A stretch of DNA of 64,000 nt from Gordonia soli NBRC 108243 (GCF_000334455.1 NZ_BANX01000011.1:62001-126000); one strand, 5' to 3'. Positions 7,694 to 16,933 are shown, counted from the stretch's first letter. The notes: generated by a model not told the origin, from the sequence alone. Program-made: numbers and translations.

Positions 7694-8958
7694 CAGGCCG
7701 GACTGCCGACCGGGATGATCGGGATCGACCGACCGCGGTCGGTGAACTGGAACTCGGCGCCTGAGCTGAACCGCGCGATGGCCACCTCGCCCGACTCCTT
7801 GCGCGCGGTGCCACCGGTGGCGAACCGCACCTCCAGAGCACCGTCGACGGTTCGGGTGTCGGCGATCTCCCAGTACGGGTCCACGGCCGTGGCGATCGCC
7901 TGCAGCGGTTCGAGGTGCTCGGTGGTCAGCAGTGCCATCCAGCCGTCGTCGGTCACCGCATCGGATCGTTCGGGGAGACGGACCACAACCGTGTCGCCTT
8001 CCGTCCACGCCTGCACACCGGTGTACTGGTGCGGCCCCAATACCGGGTGCAGTGCGACCACCGCTGCGAGACCGGCCGCATCGGAGGACAGGTCGAGTGC
8101 CCGCCGGAGACGTTCGGCGGCCAGTCCGGCGATCCCGGTCAGCTGCTTGCGATGTATCTCGCGCGCCGCCGCGTCGTCGGTCTGGCGCAGCACCGACCAC
8201 AGGAACCCCAGCGACAGGAGCTGATGTTGCAGCGCAACCTCTTCGGCGATGCGGACGAGAGCGGTGTGCGACCACTCCCGGAACTGCAGGTCTGCCAGGA
8301 GTGCACCCCGGTAGTCGGTGAGTCCGTCGGCCGCGGTGTCCGCGATCGTTGACAGTACGAGGCGACCTGCCCGGGTGGTGAACATCTGCTCGGCATCGGC
8401 GGGGAGCGGCAGTTCGTCCCGATCGGGTTCGATCGTGACCGTCCACTCGCAGTGCGGCTGCCGCCCGGCAGGCCGGCGCGGCGGTCGGTGCACCGGACGG
8501 ATACGTGCCCGACGGTTGGTCGCAATGGCGGTCGCATCGAAGGTGGGATCCTCGATGTCATGGCACATGGTGGTGACGTAGTCGTCGCCCATCGGCTCGA
8601 CATCCATGAGCGCCCCGCAGTGCGCCAACAGGAACGACCCGTGATACCGGTCGGTGACCTCGTAGCGGAAGTCCATGAACTGCGGCGGTGCACCGATGTC
8701 GAGTTGGAGGCACTTGAACATGTCCTCGACCCCGTCCCCGTCGATCCCGAGGGCGGAACGCATGCGGTGTGTGTAGACGGGACTCGCGGCCATCCACTCC
8801 TCGATCGCGACCTGTCCCATGGTCTCCCGGCCGAATGCCGAGATGAGATGGGCCATTCCGCTGCGGTCGATCATCTGGCCGGACAACAGGAGTTCGGGGA
8901 CGAGTACGGCGAGCTGATCCTGACTCAGACCTGAATAGGTCGGGGCTGGTTGAGTCAT
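7693..8958 (-). CDS. Unrecognised conserved-looking protein of the CYP51 operon
   Basis: The 421-residue protein has no signal peptide or membrane segment and I cannot assign a family. The first third carries HCGALMDVEPMG and MCHDIEDPTFDATA, a Cys/His/Asp-rich stretch (about residues 118-145) that could bind metal or be catalytic; it distantly recalls DUF6125 / thiazoline-hydrolase-like proteins. The rest is helical and acidic. It lies eight bases after the NTF2-like gene and overlaps the SDR by ATGA, so it belongs to the same transcript and should act in the same pathway. Confidence 0.6.
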   Translation of the reverse strand: MTQPAPTYSGLSQDQLAVLVPELLLSGQMIDRSGMAHLISAFGRETMGQVAIEEWMAASPVYTHRMRSALGIDGDGVEDMFKCLQLDIGAPPQFMDFRYEVTDRYHGSFLLAHCGALMDVEPMGDDYVTTMCHDIEDPTFDATAIATNRRARIRPVHRPPRRPAGRQPHCEWTVTIEPDRDELPLPADAEQMFTTRAGRLVLSTIADTAADGLTDYRGALLADLQFREWSHTALVRIAEEVALQHQLLSLGFLWSVLRQTDDAAAREIHRKQLTGIAGLAAERLRRALDLSSDAAGLAAVVALHPVLGPHQYTGVQAWTEGDTVVVRLPERSDAVTDDGWMALLTTEHLEPLQAIATAVDPYWEIADTRTVDGALEVRFATGGTARKESGEVAIARFSSGAEFQFTDRGRSIPIIPVGSPA

Positions 8959-8966
8959 GGGTCAGA

Positions 8967-9512
8967 TCACCAGAACGGGACGGGTGCGGTGCCGAAGGGG
9001 TACCACCCCGGCAGATCCCCGGGCGCCGACTTCTCGATGCGCTTGAGCATCCCGTCGCTCATCGCATTCGCCTTCAGCAACTCGACGAAGAGCGCCGACA
9101 CGTTGCCGAAGTCGAAGAAGTCACGCTGCCAGGAGAACTGGAAGTCCCCGGAGTACTTGAACCAGCTGCCCTGGATGCCCTCCAGCGCATAGTGGGTGCC
9201 GTCGGGCCGGGTGCGGTCGTAGACCTGCTTCCACAGTCCGATCATGTCGCCGGTCTTCTCGTCGATGACCCAGGCCTGGTAGGGATAGGTCCACCCCTCG
9301 AGGCCTTCCATCTCCTGGCCCAGCGCCAGCTCACGGATCTCCTCACGGCCGACGGCCATGAAGTCCTTCTCGGGGCCGTAGTTCCAGCCGTAGGTCGCGT
9401 CCTCGGTGTAGAAGTCCGCCAGCGGCTTCCAGTCGCCGGCCTTCTCCGCCTCGATGTTGGCGGCGAGCCAGCGTTCCTTCATCTCTTCCAGTTCGGCACG
9501 GTCAAACGACAT
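8967..9512 (-). CDS. NTF2-like (SnoaL/ketosteroid-isomerase fold) protein
   Basis: The 181-residue protein starts at ATG 9512 behind GAGAGGAAA. Features of the NTF2/SnoaL cone fold are the N-terminal helix with WLAANIEAEKAGDW, FYTEDATYGWNYGP and VGREEIREL. It has no signal peptide. The length and position, directly downstream of the CYP51 ferredoxin, match what I recall of M. tuberculosis Rv0762c. Members of the fold act as isomerases, cyclases or dehydratases on hydrophobic ring substrates; the reaction here is unknown. Confidence 0.72.
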   Translation of the reverse strand: MSFDRAELEEMKERWLAANIEAEKAGDWKPLADFYTEDATYGWNYGPEKDFMAVGREEIRELALGQEMEGLEGWTYPYQAWVIDEKTGDMIGLWKQVYDRTRPDGTHYALEGIQGSWFKYSGDFQFSWQRDFFDFGNVSALFVELLKANAMSDGMLKRIEKSAPGDLPGWYPFGTAPVPFW

Positions 9513-9541
9513 GACAGTCCATTTCCTCTCTTGCCCCGATC

Positions 9542-9739
9542 TCACTCGGAGTCTTCGACGATTCGCAAAGCCTGTGTCGGGCAGTACATGACCGCCGCCT
9601 CCACCTCGGCGCGCCGGTCCTCGTCCGGGTTCGCGTCCAGGATGTTCACGTGGTCCACCTCGGCCTCGAAGAGTCCGGGCGCCTCCATCTCGCACATGCC
9701 GTGGCCCTGGCAGATGTCCAGATCCACCTCGACCCTCAT
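9542..9739 (-). CDS. 3Fe-4S ferredoxin partner of CYP51
   Basis: A 65-residue ferredoxin with Cys10, His13 and Cys16 (C-x2-H-x2-C) and Cys53-Pro. Histidine replaces the fourth cluster ligand, the pattern of single-cluster ferredoxins that feed actinobacterial P450s. Start ATG 9739 overlaps the CYP51 stop (ATGA), as with Rv0763c/Rv0764c in M. tuberculosis. It should carry electrons from a reductase to CYP51, and perhaps also to the CYP123-like P450. No reductase lies in this operon; the FprB-like gene at 41159 is one candidate. Confidence 0.9.
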   Translation of the reverse strand: MRVEVDLDICQGHGMCEMEAPGLFEAEVDHVNILDANPDEDRRAEVEAAVMYCPTQALRIVEDSE

Positions 9740-11088
9740 CGGGTGGTTCCTCTCCTCCGGTATTTCACGCGGCACGGCTGCTGCAGCTGGACGACCATCT
9801 TCGAATGGTCGTTGCGGTAGCTCTCCGATGGCTGGAGCATCTCGAACTCGTAGTTCTGGAACAGGACCGAGAAGATGGCCTTGAGCTGCATGATGGCGAA
9901 CTGTGCGCCGACGCAGCGGTGGCGGCCGGCTCCGAAGGGGATCCAGGTCCACCGGTTGACCAGGTCTTCGGTACGGGGCTTCTCGTACCGGGTCGGGTCG
10001 AAGACGTCCGGATCCGGGAAGTCCTCCGGGAGGCGGTTGGAGATCGCGGGCGAGACCGCGATCGACTGCCCGGCCTTGATCTCGAAGTCCTCGATGTGGA
10101 AGTCCTTCTGCACCACCCGCATCAGGATGATCAACGGGGGGTGGAGACGGAGCGCCTCTTTGAGCGCGTTCTCCAGCTTCGGGATCTGCCGCATCGCCGC
10201 GAAGCTGTACTCCGGTCTGCCGTCACCGCGGTCGGTGTAGATGTCGTCGAGTTCGGCGAGGATCTCCGCCATGTGGTCGGGGTTGCGCAGCAGTTCGATG
10301 AGGGTCCACGCGGCCGTTCCCGACGTGGTGTGATGCCCGGCGAACATCATCGAGATGAACATCCCGGTGACCGTGTTGGCGTCGAAACCGACCTGGACGA
10401 GGACATCCATGAGGTCGCGATCCTCTTTGTCCTCGGTCGGATTCGCGATCCGCTCGTCCATCACGCCCTGGATGAACTCGACGAGCTCGGCGCGCGCCTC
10501 GTCCCGCTTGCGGAAGCTCTCGATGTCGGCGTTGTAGTCGACGTATGCGATCGGGTCGGTGCCCTTCTCCAGATCATGGAAGAGATGGGCGATGTGGCCG
10601 CTCAGACGCTCGCGGAACTTGCGGCCGATCAAGCATGCCGACGAGGTGTAGAGGGTCAGCTCGGCGAAGAACTCGAGCAGATCGATCTCGCCCTCGTCAC
10701 CCCAGTCGGCGATGATCCGCTCGACCTCGTTCGGGATGGTGATCGCGTGCTGCTTCATGTGGGCGCCCTTGAGCGCGGAGTTGTGGATCGCCTTCGATCG
10801 TTCTTCCGGGCTGGTGTCGAAGACGACACCCTCACCGAAAACAGGTGTCATGAACGGATATGCGGCAGCCTGGTCCAGGTCCTCTTCCGGCGCGCGGAAG
10901 AACTCCTCGCTTGCCAGCGCGCCGCTGACCAGGACCACCTCGCGGTCGGCGAGCTGGAACATGCCGGCGTCGCCACACTCGGAGCGGATGCGCCAGAACA
11001 GCGAGATGGGGTCGGTCGCGAGTTCTTCGAGGTGTCCGTGCTCGCCATCGCCACCCGACACCCGTCGGGGCGTTGTCAGTGTGGTCAT
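9736..11088 (-). CDS. cyp51: CYP51 family P450 (sterol 14-alpha-demethylase type)
   Basis: The 450-residue protein matches M. tuberculosis CYP51 throughout as I remember it: YPFMTPVFGEGVVFD (Tyr77, Phe79, Phe84 of the B' substrate region), AGHHTT in helix I (250-255), EALR (311-314), and heme loop FGAGRHRCVG with ligand Cys392. The His-containing HHT proton-relay motif is diagnostic for CYP51. The stretch just before helix I (GFDANTV) is about seven residues shorter than in M. tuberculosis. Bacteria of this group make no sterols, so its natural role is probably catabolic. Start ATG 11088 overlaps the SDR stop. Confidence 0.95.
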   Translation of the reverse strand: MTTLTTPRRVSGGDGEHGHLEELATDPISLFWRIRSECGDAGMFQLADREVVLVSGALASEEFFRAPEEDLDQAAAYPFMTPVFGEGVVFDTSPEERSKAIHNSALKGAHMKQHAITIPNEVERIIADWGDEGEIDLLEFFAELTLYTSSACLIGRKFRERLSGHIAHLFHDLEKGTDPIAYVDYNADIESFRKRDEARAELVEFIQGVMDERIANPTEDKEDRDLMDVLVQVGFDANTVTGMFISMMFAGHHTTSGTAAWTLIELLRNPDHMAEILAELDDIYTDRGDGRPEYSFAAMRQIPKLENALKEALRLHPPLIILMRVVQKDFHIEDFEIKAGQSIAVSPAISNRLPEDFPDPDVFDPTRYEKPRTEDLVNRWTWIPFGAGRHRCVGAQFAIMQLKAIFSVLFQNYEFEMLQPSESYRNDHSKMVVQLQQPCRVKYRRRGTTR

Positions 11089-11888
11089 CAGTTCTCTCCT
11101 CCGGAGTTCTTGTCGGGCGTGCCGAGTGCGCCCTCGGCCTCGACCTCCACCACGCGCATGTGGGCTCCACGCGGCATGGTCACGACGGCCGAGACCGCCT
11201 GGGCGATGTGCTCGGGTTGCAGGAAGTTGCCGTGCCGCGCCAGTCCATGACGGATCCAGTCGTTGAGCATGTCCTCGGTGGTCTTCTGATCGAGGTTCAT
11301 CCCCATGCCGGTCAACACCTGCCCCGGCCGGACCACACTGGCCCGCACGCCGGTGCCCTCGAGTTCGAGCTGTGCAGTGGCGACCAGGCCGTCGATACCC
11401 GACTTGGCGGCCACATACGCCGACGACCACGGCCGGGGGCGGATGGTCACGTCCGATCCGATGAACACGAAATCGCCTCGGCGACGGTCGATCATCGCCG
11501 GGACGACGTTGCGGTACAGGCGATGTGCACCGATCAGGTGGATGTCCACCTGGGACGCGAACTCGTCGGTACCGATCTCGTAGGATCGCCCGACCGCCAG
11601 GTCTCCTGCCCCGGCGACCACGATCTCGAGCGCGCCGAGTGCGGCTTCGGCCTTGGCCACGCAATCGCGCACCGAGACCTCGTCGGTCACGTCCAGCGGG
11701 ACCGCGACGGCTTCGCCACCGGAGGCGATGATCTTCTCGGCGAGCTCCTGGAGGCGGTCGACGCGACGGGCGGCGAGCGCGACGGGATATCCGGCGGCGG
11801 CCAGCCATTCACCGGTGGCCGCACCGATCCCCGACGACGCGCCCGCGATCAGGACCGGACGGCGCTCGGGATGTGCGATGAAGGCCAT
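11088..11888 (-). CDS. SDR oxidoreductase between the two P450 genes
   Basis: The 266-residue classical SDR has AGASSGIG at the N-terminus, a catalytic YVAAK and VVRPGQVLTGM after it. ATG 11888 overlaps the CYP123-like stop by ATGA and is preferred over GTG 11891. It occupies the place of Rv0765c in M. tuberculosis, between cyp51 and cyp123. It probably oxidises a hydroxyl introduced by one of the P450s; substrate unknown. Confidence 0.85.
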   Translation of the reverse strand: MAFIAHPERRPVLIAGASSGIGAATGEWLAAAGYPVALAARRVDRLQELAEKIIASGGEAVAVPLDVTDEVSVRDCVAKAEAALGALEIVVAGAGDLAVGRSYEIGTDEFASQVDIHLIGAHRLYRNVVPAMIDRRRGDFVFIGSDVTIRPRPWSSAYVAAKSGIDGLVATAQLELEGTGVRASVVRPGQVLTGMGMNLDQKTTEDMLNDWIRHGLARHGNFLQPEHIAQAVSAVVTMPRGAHMRVVEVEAEGALGTPDKNSGGEN

Positions 11889-13132
11889 CACCGCACCTCG
11901 ATCCTCACCGGCAGCTCCGCGAAGCCGCGCACGTTCACCGAGTGGACCCGCTCGGCCCGGTCGATGTCGATGTCGACCGAGCGGATCGACCGGACCACCT
12001 CGGCGAGACCGATGTTGGCCTCCAACCGGGCCAGGTGAGCACCGAGGCAGAAGTGCGCCCCCATACCGAAGCTGATGAGTGCCTGCGAGGTGTCGCGGCC
12101 GATGACATAACGGTCGGCGTCGTCGCCGAAGACGTCCTCGTCGCGATTCGCCGACCCGACCAGCAGCAGGACCCGCTCGCCCGCAGGAATCGTGTAGCCG
12201 CCGTACTCGACGTCCTCGACCACCCGGCGCAGCACCATCTGGGTCGAGTTGTCATAGCGCAGTGTCTCTTCCGTCCACTGCGGAACCGCCTCCGGATCGG
12301 CCAGCGGCTTGGCCAGCTCGTCGGGGTTGCGCCACCCCCAGTACAGCGCGTTGGCCAGCAGCTTGGTCGTGGTCTCGTTGCCGGCCACCACCATCAGGAC
12401 CATGAACCCGACGATCTCGTCCTCGGTGAGCGTGGTCTTCTCACCGGTGTCGTCGTCGTCGATCTCGGCGTCGATGAGGGCGGACACCAGGTCGTCACCC
12501 TTGTTCTTGCGCCGGTCGGCGATGAGCGCCGAATAGTACTTGTGCAGTTCGATGTAGGCGTAGATCGCCGCCTCGGGGATGTCGAGGACCCCCTCCTCTC
12601 GATGCAGGAGGAGATCGGACTGCTTGCGCAGGTGCGAACGGTCCGCCTCGGGGACCCCCAGCAGTTCGGAGACGACGTCCATCGGCAGCAGTCCGGCGAA
12701 GTCGTGGATGTAGTCGAACTCGCCCTTGTCGAGGCACGCGCTCCAATGCTGGTGTGTGAGAGCCGTGATCCGCCCGGCGAGCTCGTTGACCCGGCGCGGC
12801 GTGAAGCCCTTGGACACCAGCTTGCGGATGCGCATGTGCTTCGGGTCGTCCATCGCCAGAAAGGACATCGACTTGTGGGCGTCCGGACCGTAGGACGACG
12901 GATCCATCGAGACTCCCCAACTGTTCGAGAGTCGGTTCGCATCGCGGAAACCCGCCCGGACGTCGTCGAGCTTCGCGAAAGCCCAGAAGTTCTGCGTCGC
13001 ATTGTGATAGACCGGCGCCTCCTGACGGAGCCGCAGGTAGGTCGGGTACGGATCCTCGTGGAAGTGGTAGGCGTAGGGATCGAACGGAATCCGGCTCTCC
13101 ATACCGGCATCCGCGGTCGTGGTGTCGGTCAT
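11888..13132 (-). CDS. Cytochrome P450, CYP123-like
   Basis: The 414-residue soluble P450 has helix-I motif AGNETT (250-255), ETLR (289-292) and heme loop FGMGAHFCLG (355-364) with Cys362 as iron ligand. Position beside the SDR, cyp51 and TetR corresponds to Rv0766c (cyp123) in M. tuberculosis. It should hydroxylate an organic substrate with electrons from the operon's ferredoxin. ATG 13132 overlaps the TetR stop. An orphan-substrate enzyme. Confidence 0.88.
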   Translation of the reverse strand: MTDTTTADAGMESRIPFDPYAYHFHEDPYPTYLRLRQEAPVYHNATQNFWAFAKLDDVRAGFRDANRLSNSWGVSMDPSSYGPDAHKSMSFLAMDDPKHMRIRKLVSKGFTPRRVNELAGRITALTHQHWSACLDKGEFDYIHDFAGLLPMDVVSELLGVPEADRSHLRKQSDLLLHREEGVLDIPEAAIYAYIELHKYYSALIADRRKNKGDDLVSALIDAEIDDDDTGEKTTLTEDEIVGFMVLMVVAGNETTTKLLANALYWGWRNPDELAKPLADPEAVPQWTEETLRYDNSTQMVLRRVVEDVEYGGYTIPAGERVLLLVGSANRDEDVFGDDADRYVIGRDTSQALISFGMGAHFCLGAHLARLEANIGLAEVVRSIRSVDIDIDRAERVHSVNVRGFAELPVRIEVR

Positions 13133-13716
13133 TGCTGCTTCTCCATCAGTAGGTGGGCCGCGGCGACGAGGCGATCGGAGGTGTCTGCGTAGGTGAGGTG
13201 TCCCATGCCGGCATGCACGAGGCCGCCCGCGTAGAGCATCTCCAACGCATCCACCAGCGGGCCCGGGTTCTCCGGGTCCACCTCCAGAGCCTCGGCGAGG
13301 CGTCTGCGGATGAAGCCACCGATCCGCAGCCGCAGGTGCTCGACGTCGGGGTCGGTGCCCAGCAGGGCGACGGTCACGGCCCCGCCGAGCTGCCCCTCGC
13401 CGGCCACCACCATCGACACCTCTCGCAGGATCTGCGCCACCCGCTCGGCCGGCGCGAGGGCGAGGTCGGGCTCGGGCACGCCCGCGGCGAGACGACGCCA
13501 GAAGACCTCGGCGACGAGATGACTCTTGGAACTGAAGTAGGTGTACGCGGTGGCCGGGGCGACGCCCGCCCGCTTGGCCACCGTCCGCACCGTCAGGCCG
13601 TCGAAACCGTCGGCGTTGAGCACCTCGACCGCGGCGTCGGTGAGCCGGGCGACCGTCTCCGCCTGCTGAGCCGTCAGCCGGCGGCGGGTCGATTCCTGGA
13701 TGAGGGGACTGGACAT
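13129..13716 (-). CDS. TetR-family regulator, first gene of the CYP51 operon
   Basis: The 195-residue protein has a TetR helix-turn-helix (residues 34-55: TVRTVAKRAGVAPATAYTYF) and a ligand domain. It begins the eight-gene minus-strand operon and is divergent from the aldehyde dehydrogenase gene. It most likely represses both, sensing a pathway substrate or CoA thioester. In M. tuberculosis Rv0767c has the same position. Start ATG 13716. Confidence 0.88.
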   Translation of the reverse strand: MSSPLIQESTRRRLTAQQAETVARLTDAAVEVLNADGFDGLTVRTVAKRAGVAPATAYTYFSSKSHLVAEVFWRRLAAGVPEPDLALAPAERVAQILREVSMVVAGEGQLGGAVTVALLGTDPDVEHLRLRIGGFIRRRLAEALEVDPENPGPLVDALEMLYAGGLVHAGMGHLTYADTSDRLVAAAHLLMEKQQ

Positions 13717-13780
13717 GTGGTGGACGTTACACTAGCTTTGAACGCGAGTCCAGACACCTGTCCAGATGGAGTTCCAGTTC
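13717..13780. promoter_or_regulatory. Divergent promoter region between TetR and aldehyde dehydrogenase
   Basis: Only 64 bp separate the two divergent operons. It holds TGGAC (13723-13727) and GTCCA (13748-13752) as outer inverted arms, and a direct repeat GTCCAGA (13748-13754 and 13760-13766) with a 12-bp period just before the aldehyde dehydrogenase start. Binding of the neighbouring TetR here is likely by position, but I see no long perfect palindrome. Confidence 0.4.
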
Positions 13781-15247
13781 ATGACGCTACGTCCCGCTTC
13801 TGCCTCTGACCTGCTGATCGACGGCAAACTGACCGCCGGCAGCGGCGGGGTCTTCGATGTCGTCAACCCGGCCACGGAGGAGGTGCTGGGGCAGGCCGCG
13901 GACGCCACCGCCGACGACATGGACGCGGCCATCGGCGCCGCACGCACCGCCTTCGACACCACCGATTGGTCGCGCGACCACGCCTTCCGCGCCCGGTGCC
14001 TGCGTCAGCTGCGCGACGCGCTGCTGGCCCACGGCGACGAGTTGCGCGAACTCGCCATCGCCGAGATCGGTTGCCCCGCGTTCCTCACCGGTGGGCCTCA
14101 GTTCGAGGGTCCGGTCCGCGACCTCGGATACTTCGCCGACCTCGCCGAGAACCACACGTGGACCGTCGACCTCGGCGAGGCCGAGCCGATGGGCTTGAAG
14201 AACCATCGTGAGTTGCGCAGCGAGGCCGCCGGCGTGGTCGGCGCGATCACGCCATGGAACTTCCCGCACCAGATCAACTTCGCGAAGATCGGTCCGGCGC
14301 TCGCCGCCGGCTGCACCGTCGTCCTCAAACCCGCCCCCGACACCCCCTGGGCCGCAGCGCTGGTGGGGAAGGTCATCGCCGAGGAGACCGACATCCCGCC
14401 CGGCGTGATCAACATCGTCACGTCGTCCGACCACCGGCTGGGCGCCCAACTGTCGGAGGACCCGCGCGTCGACCTGGTGTCGTTCACCGGTTCGACGGCG
14501 ACCGGCAAGAAGATCATGGTCGCCGCGGCGGAGACGCTGAAGAAGGTGTTCCTCGAACTCGGCGGCAAGTCCGCCTTCATCGTGCTCGATGACGCCGATC
14601 TCGCCACCGCCTGCTCGATGGCCGCCTTCAACGTCGTCACGCATGCGGGACAGGGGTGCGCCATCCCGACCCGCCTGCTGGTTCCGCGGGAGAAGCTGGC
14701 CGACGCCATCGCCGCGACCCGGAAGTCGTTGGCGGGCCTCGCCGCCGGCGACCCCACCGACTCCGGGACCATCTGCGGCCCACTCATCTCCGCACGTCAG
14801 CGCGATCGGGTGGAGTCCTACATCGAGCTCGCGCGTTCGGAGGGCGGCGTCATCGAGATCGGCGGCGGCCGACCGGCCGACAAGCCGAAGGGCTGGTTCG
14901 TCGAGCCGACTCTCGTCTCCGGACTGGACAATTCATCGCGCGTCGCGCAGGAGGAGATCTTCGGTCCGGTGCTCGTGATCATCCCGCACGACGGTGACGA
15001 GGATGCGATCCGCATCGCGAACGACTCCCCCTACGGACTCTCCGGCGCGGTGTGGGCAACCGACCCCGACCGCATCGAAGCGGTGGTCGCAGGCGTCCGC
15101 ACCGGGACGCTCGGCATCAACGGCGGCATCTGGTACTCCGCCGACGTCCCGTTCGGCGGCTACAAGCAGTCCGGGATCGGCCGCGAGATGGGCGTCGCCG
15201 GATTCGAGGAGTACCTCGAGGTCAAGGCTGTGGCCCGACCCGCGTGA
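13781..15247 (+). CDS. aldA: NAD-dependent aldehyde dehydrogenase (AldA-like)
   Basis: Start ATG 13781 is favoured by GGAG at 13768-13771; ATG 13766 is a poorer alternative. The 488-residue protein has TPWNFPHQIN (157-166), FTGSTATG (235-242), Glu259 in LELGGKS and the nucleophile Cys293 in GQGCAI. It is very similar along its length to M. tuberculosis AldA (Rv0768, 489 residues), which has the same divergent position next to the cyp51/cyp123 operon. It oxidises an aldehyde to the acid, which could then be activated by the CoA ligase at 1972. Confidence 0.92.
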   Translation: MTLRPASASDLLIDGKLTAGSGGVFDVVNPATEEVLGQAADATADDMDAAIGAARTAFDTTDWSRDHAFRARCLRQLRDALLAHGDELRELAIAEIGCPAFLTGGPQFEGPVRDLGYFADLAENHTWTVDLGEAEPMGLKNHRELRSEAAGVVGAITPWNFPHQINFAKIGPALAAGCTVVLKPAPDTPWAAALVGKVIAEETDIPPGVINIVTSSDHRLGAQLSEDPRVDLVSFTGSTATGKKIMVAAAETLKKVFLELGGKSAFIVLDDADLATACSMAAFNVVTHAGQGCAIPTRLLVPREKLADAIAATRKSLAGLAAGDPTDSGTICGPLISARQRDRVESYIELARSEGGVIEIGGGRPADKPKGWFVEPTLVSGLDNSSRVAQEEIFGPVLVIIPHDGDEDAIRIANDSPYGLSGAVWATDPDRIEAVVAGVRTGTLGINGGIWYSADVPFGGYKQSGIGREMGVAGFEEYLEVKAVARPA

Positions 15248-15314
15248 TCTCGCTCGCACACAACAGAACCCAGCACATCCGAAAACGACACATCAGCAGA
15301 AGGAGTCTGGACTC

Positions 15315-16049
15315 ATGACCGGACGTTTCCAGGACAAGACCGCCATCGTCACGGGCGCCGCGGGCGGCATCGGTGAGGCGTACGCGCGCGCACTCGCGGC
15401 CGAGGGCGCGCGAGTCGTGATCGCCGACATCGACGACGAGAAGGGCAAGCAGGTCGCCGCGGACATCGGCGGACTGTACGTGAGCACCGACGTGTCCGAC
15501 GAACAGTCGGCTCAGGCACTGGCCGCCGCGACCGTCGACGCCTACGGGAAGGTCGACTACCTGGTGAACAACGCTGCCATCTACGGCGGCATGAAGCTCG
15601 ACTTCCTCATCACTGTCCCCTGGGACTACTACAAGAAGTTCATGAGCGTGAACCTCGACGGCGCGCTCAACGTGACCCGCGCGGTCTACGGCCACATGAA
15701 CCGCGGCGGGGCGATCGTCAACCAGTCCTCCACCGCCGCATGGCTCTACAGCGGTTTCTACGGGCTCGCCAAGGTCGGCATCAACGGCCTCACCCAACAG
15801 CTGGCCACCGAGTTGGGCGGACAGGACATCCGGGTGAACGCGATCGCGCCCGGACCCATCGACACCGAGGCGACCCGCACGACGACACCCAAGGAGATGG
15901 TCGCCGACATCGTTGACAAGTTGCCGCTCAAGCGATTCGGCACCCCGGAGGACCTGGTCGGCATGTGCCTGTTCCTGCTGTCCGACGAGGCACGCTGGGT
16001 GACGGGACAGATCTTCAACGTCGACGGTGGTCAGGTCATCCGCTCATGA
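15315..16049 (+). CDS. SDR oxidoreductase (Rv0769-like)
   Basis: The 244-residue classical SDR has TGAAGGIG (13-20), NNAAIYGG (85-92), and Tyr149/Lys153 in YGLAK. Start ATG 15315 is preceded by AGAAGGAG. The 67-bp gap after the aldehyde dehydrogenase is the only larger gap in this operon. The next gene starts inside its stop (ATGA at 16046). The order aldA-SDR-HIBADH-CMD matches Rv0768-Rv0771. Probable alcohol dehydrogenase of the pathway. Confidence 0.87.
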   Translation: MTGRFQDKTAIVTGAAGGIGEAYARALAAEGARVVIADIDDEKGKQVAADIGGLYVSTDVSDEQSAQALAAATVDAYGKVDYLVNNAAIYGGMKLDFLITVPWDYYKKFMSVNLDGALNVTRAVYGHMNRGGAIVNQSSTAAWLYSGFYGLAKVGINGLTQQLATELGGQDIRVNAIAPGPIDTEATRTTTPKEMVADIVDKLPLKRFGTPEDLVGMCLFLLSDEARWVTGQIFNVDGGQVIRS

Positions 16050-16933
16050 CAGATCCGGATGGGGCGCCGGTCCGGCTCGGCTACGTCGGATTGGGGAACA
16101 TCGGCGGACCGATGGCCGCTCGACTCGCGACCTGGCGTGGCGGGCTGACGGTGTTCGACCTCTCCGACGACGCGGTCGGCAAGCTCGTCGACGCCGGCGC
16201 CCGCCCCGCCTCCTCCCTGGCGGCCCTGGCCGCGGACGCCGACATCATCGGGATCTGCGTACTCGACGACCATCAGGTCCGGACCGTGATCGCCGGACCG
16301 GACGGTCTGCTCTCCACTGCCCGTCCGGGAACGATCATCACCGTGCACTCGACCATCGCACCGCAGACGGCCGTCGAACTCGCGACGCTTGCCGCCGCCC
16401 GCGACGTGGCTCTCCTGGACGCCCCGATCTCCGGCGGGGCGCCGGGTGCGGAAAAGGGCAGGCTGGCGATCATGGTCGGCGGTGACCGAGAGTCGTATCA
16501 GGCACTCAAGGAACCGTTCTCGACGTGCGCAGAGCTGATCGTGCACGCCGGTCCCGAGGTCGGGGCGGGCACCAGGATGAAGTTGGCGCGCAACCTGCTC
16601 CACTTCATCTCCTTCACCGCCACCACCGAGGCAGCTCGGCTGGCCGAGGCGGCCGGCATCGACCTGGGCAAGCTGGGCAAGGTGGTCCGGCACACCGACG
16701 CGATCACCGGTGGGGCCGGTGCGATCCTGCTCCGCGACACCACGGCGCCGATCGCCGAGAACGACTTCTGGTACTCGATCTTCACCCACGTCCGCGGCCT
16801 CGGCGAGAAGGACCTGACCCTGGCTCTGGGGCTGGCGCGGGAGTTGGACGTCGACCTACCGTTGGGCGAGATCGCCCTGCGGGACCTCGCCGCGGGACTC
16901 GGTGTACCGCACCGGGAAGGAGAACAGACATGA
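16046..16933 (+). CDS. 3-hydroxyisobutyrate-dehydrogenase-like oxidoreductase (Rv0770-like)
   Basis: The 295-residue beta-hydroxyacid dehydrogenase has the N-terminal Rossmann motif GLGNIGGPMA (15-24), the substrate loop DAPISGGAPGAEKG and a likely catalytic Lys in GTRMKLARN. It oxidises a beta-hydroxy acid or reduces the semialdehyde. ATG 16046 overlaps the preceding stop; its own stop overlaps the next start. Equivalent position to Rv0770. Confidence 0.85.
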   Translation: MTDPDGAPVRLGYVGLGNIGGPMAARLATWRGGLTVFDLSDDAVGKLVDAGARPASSLAALAADADIIGICVLDDHQVRTVIAGPDGLLSTARPGTIITVHSTIAPQTAVELATLAAARDVALLDAPISGGAPGAEKGRLAIMVGGDRESYQALKEPFSTCAELIVHAGPEVGAGTRMKLARNLLHFISFTATTEAARLAEAAGIDLGKLGKVVRHTDAITGGAGAILLRDTTAPIAENDFWYSIFTHVRGLGEKDLTLALGLARELDVDLPLGEIALRDLAAGLGVPHREGEQT

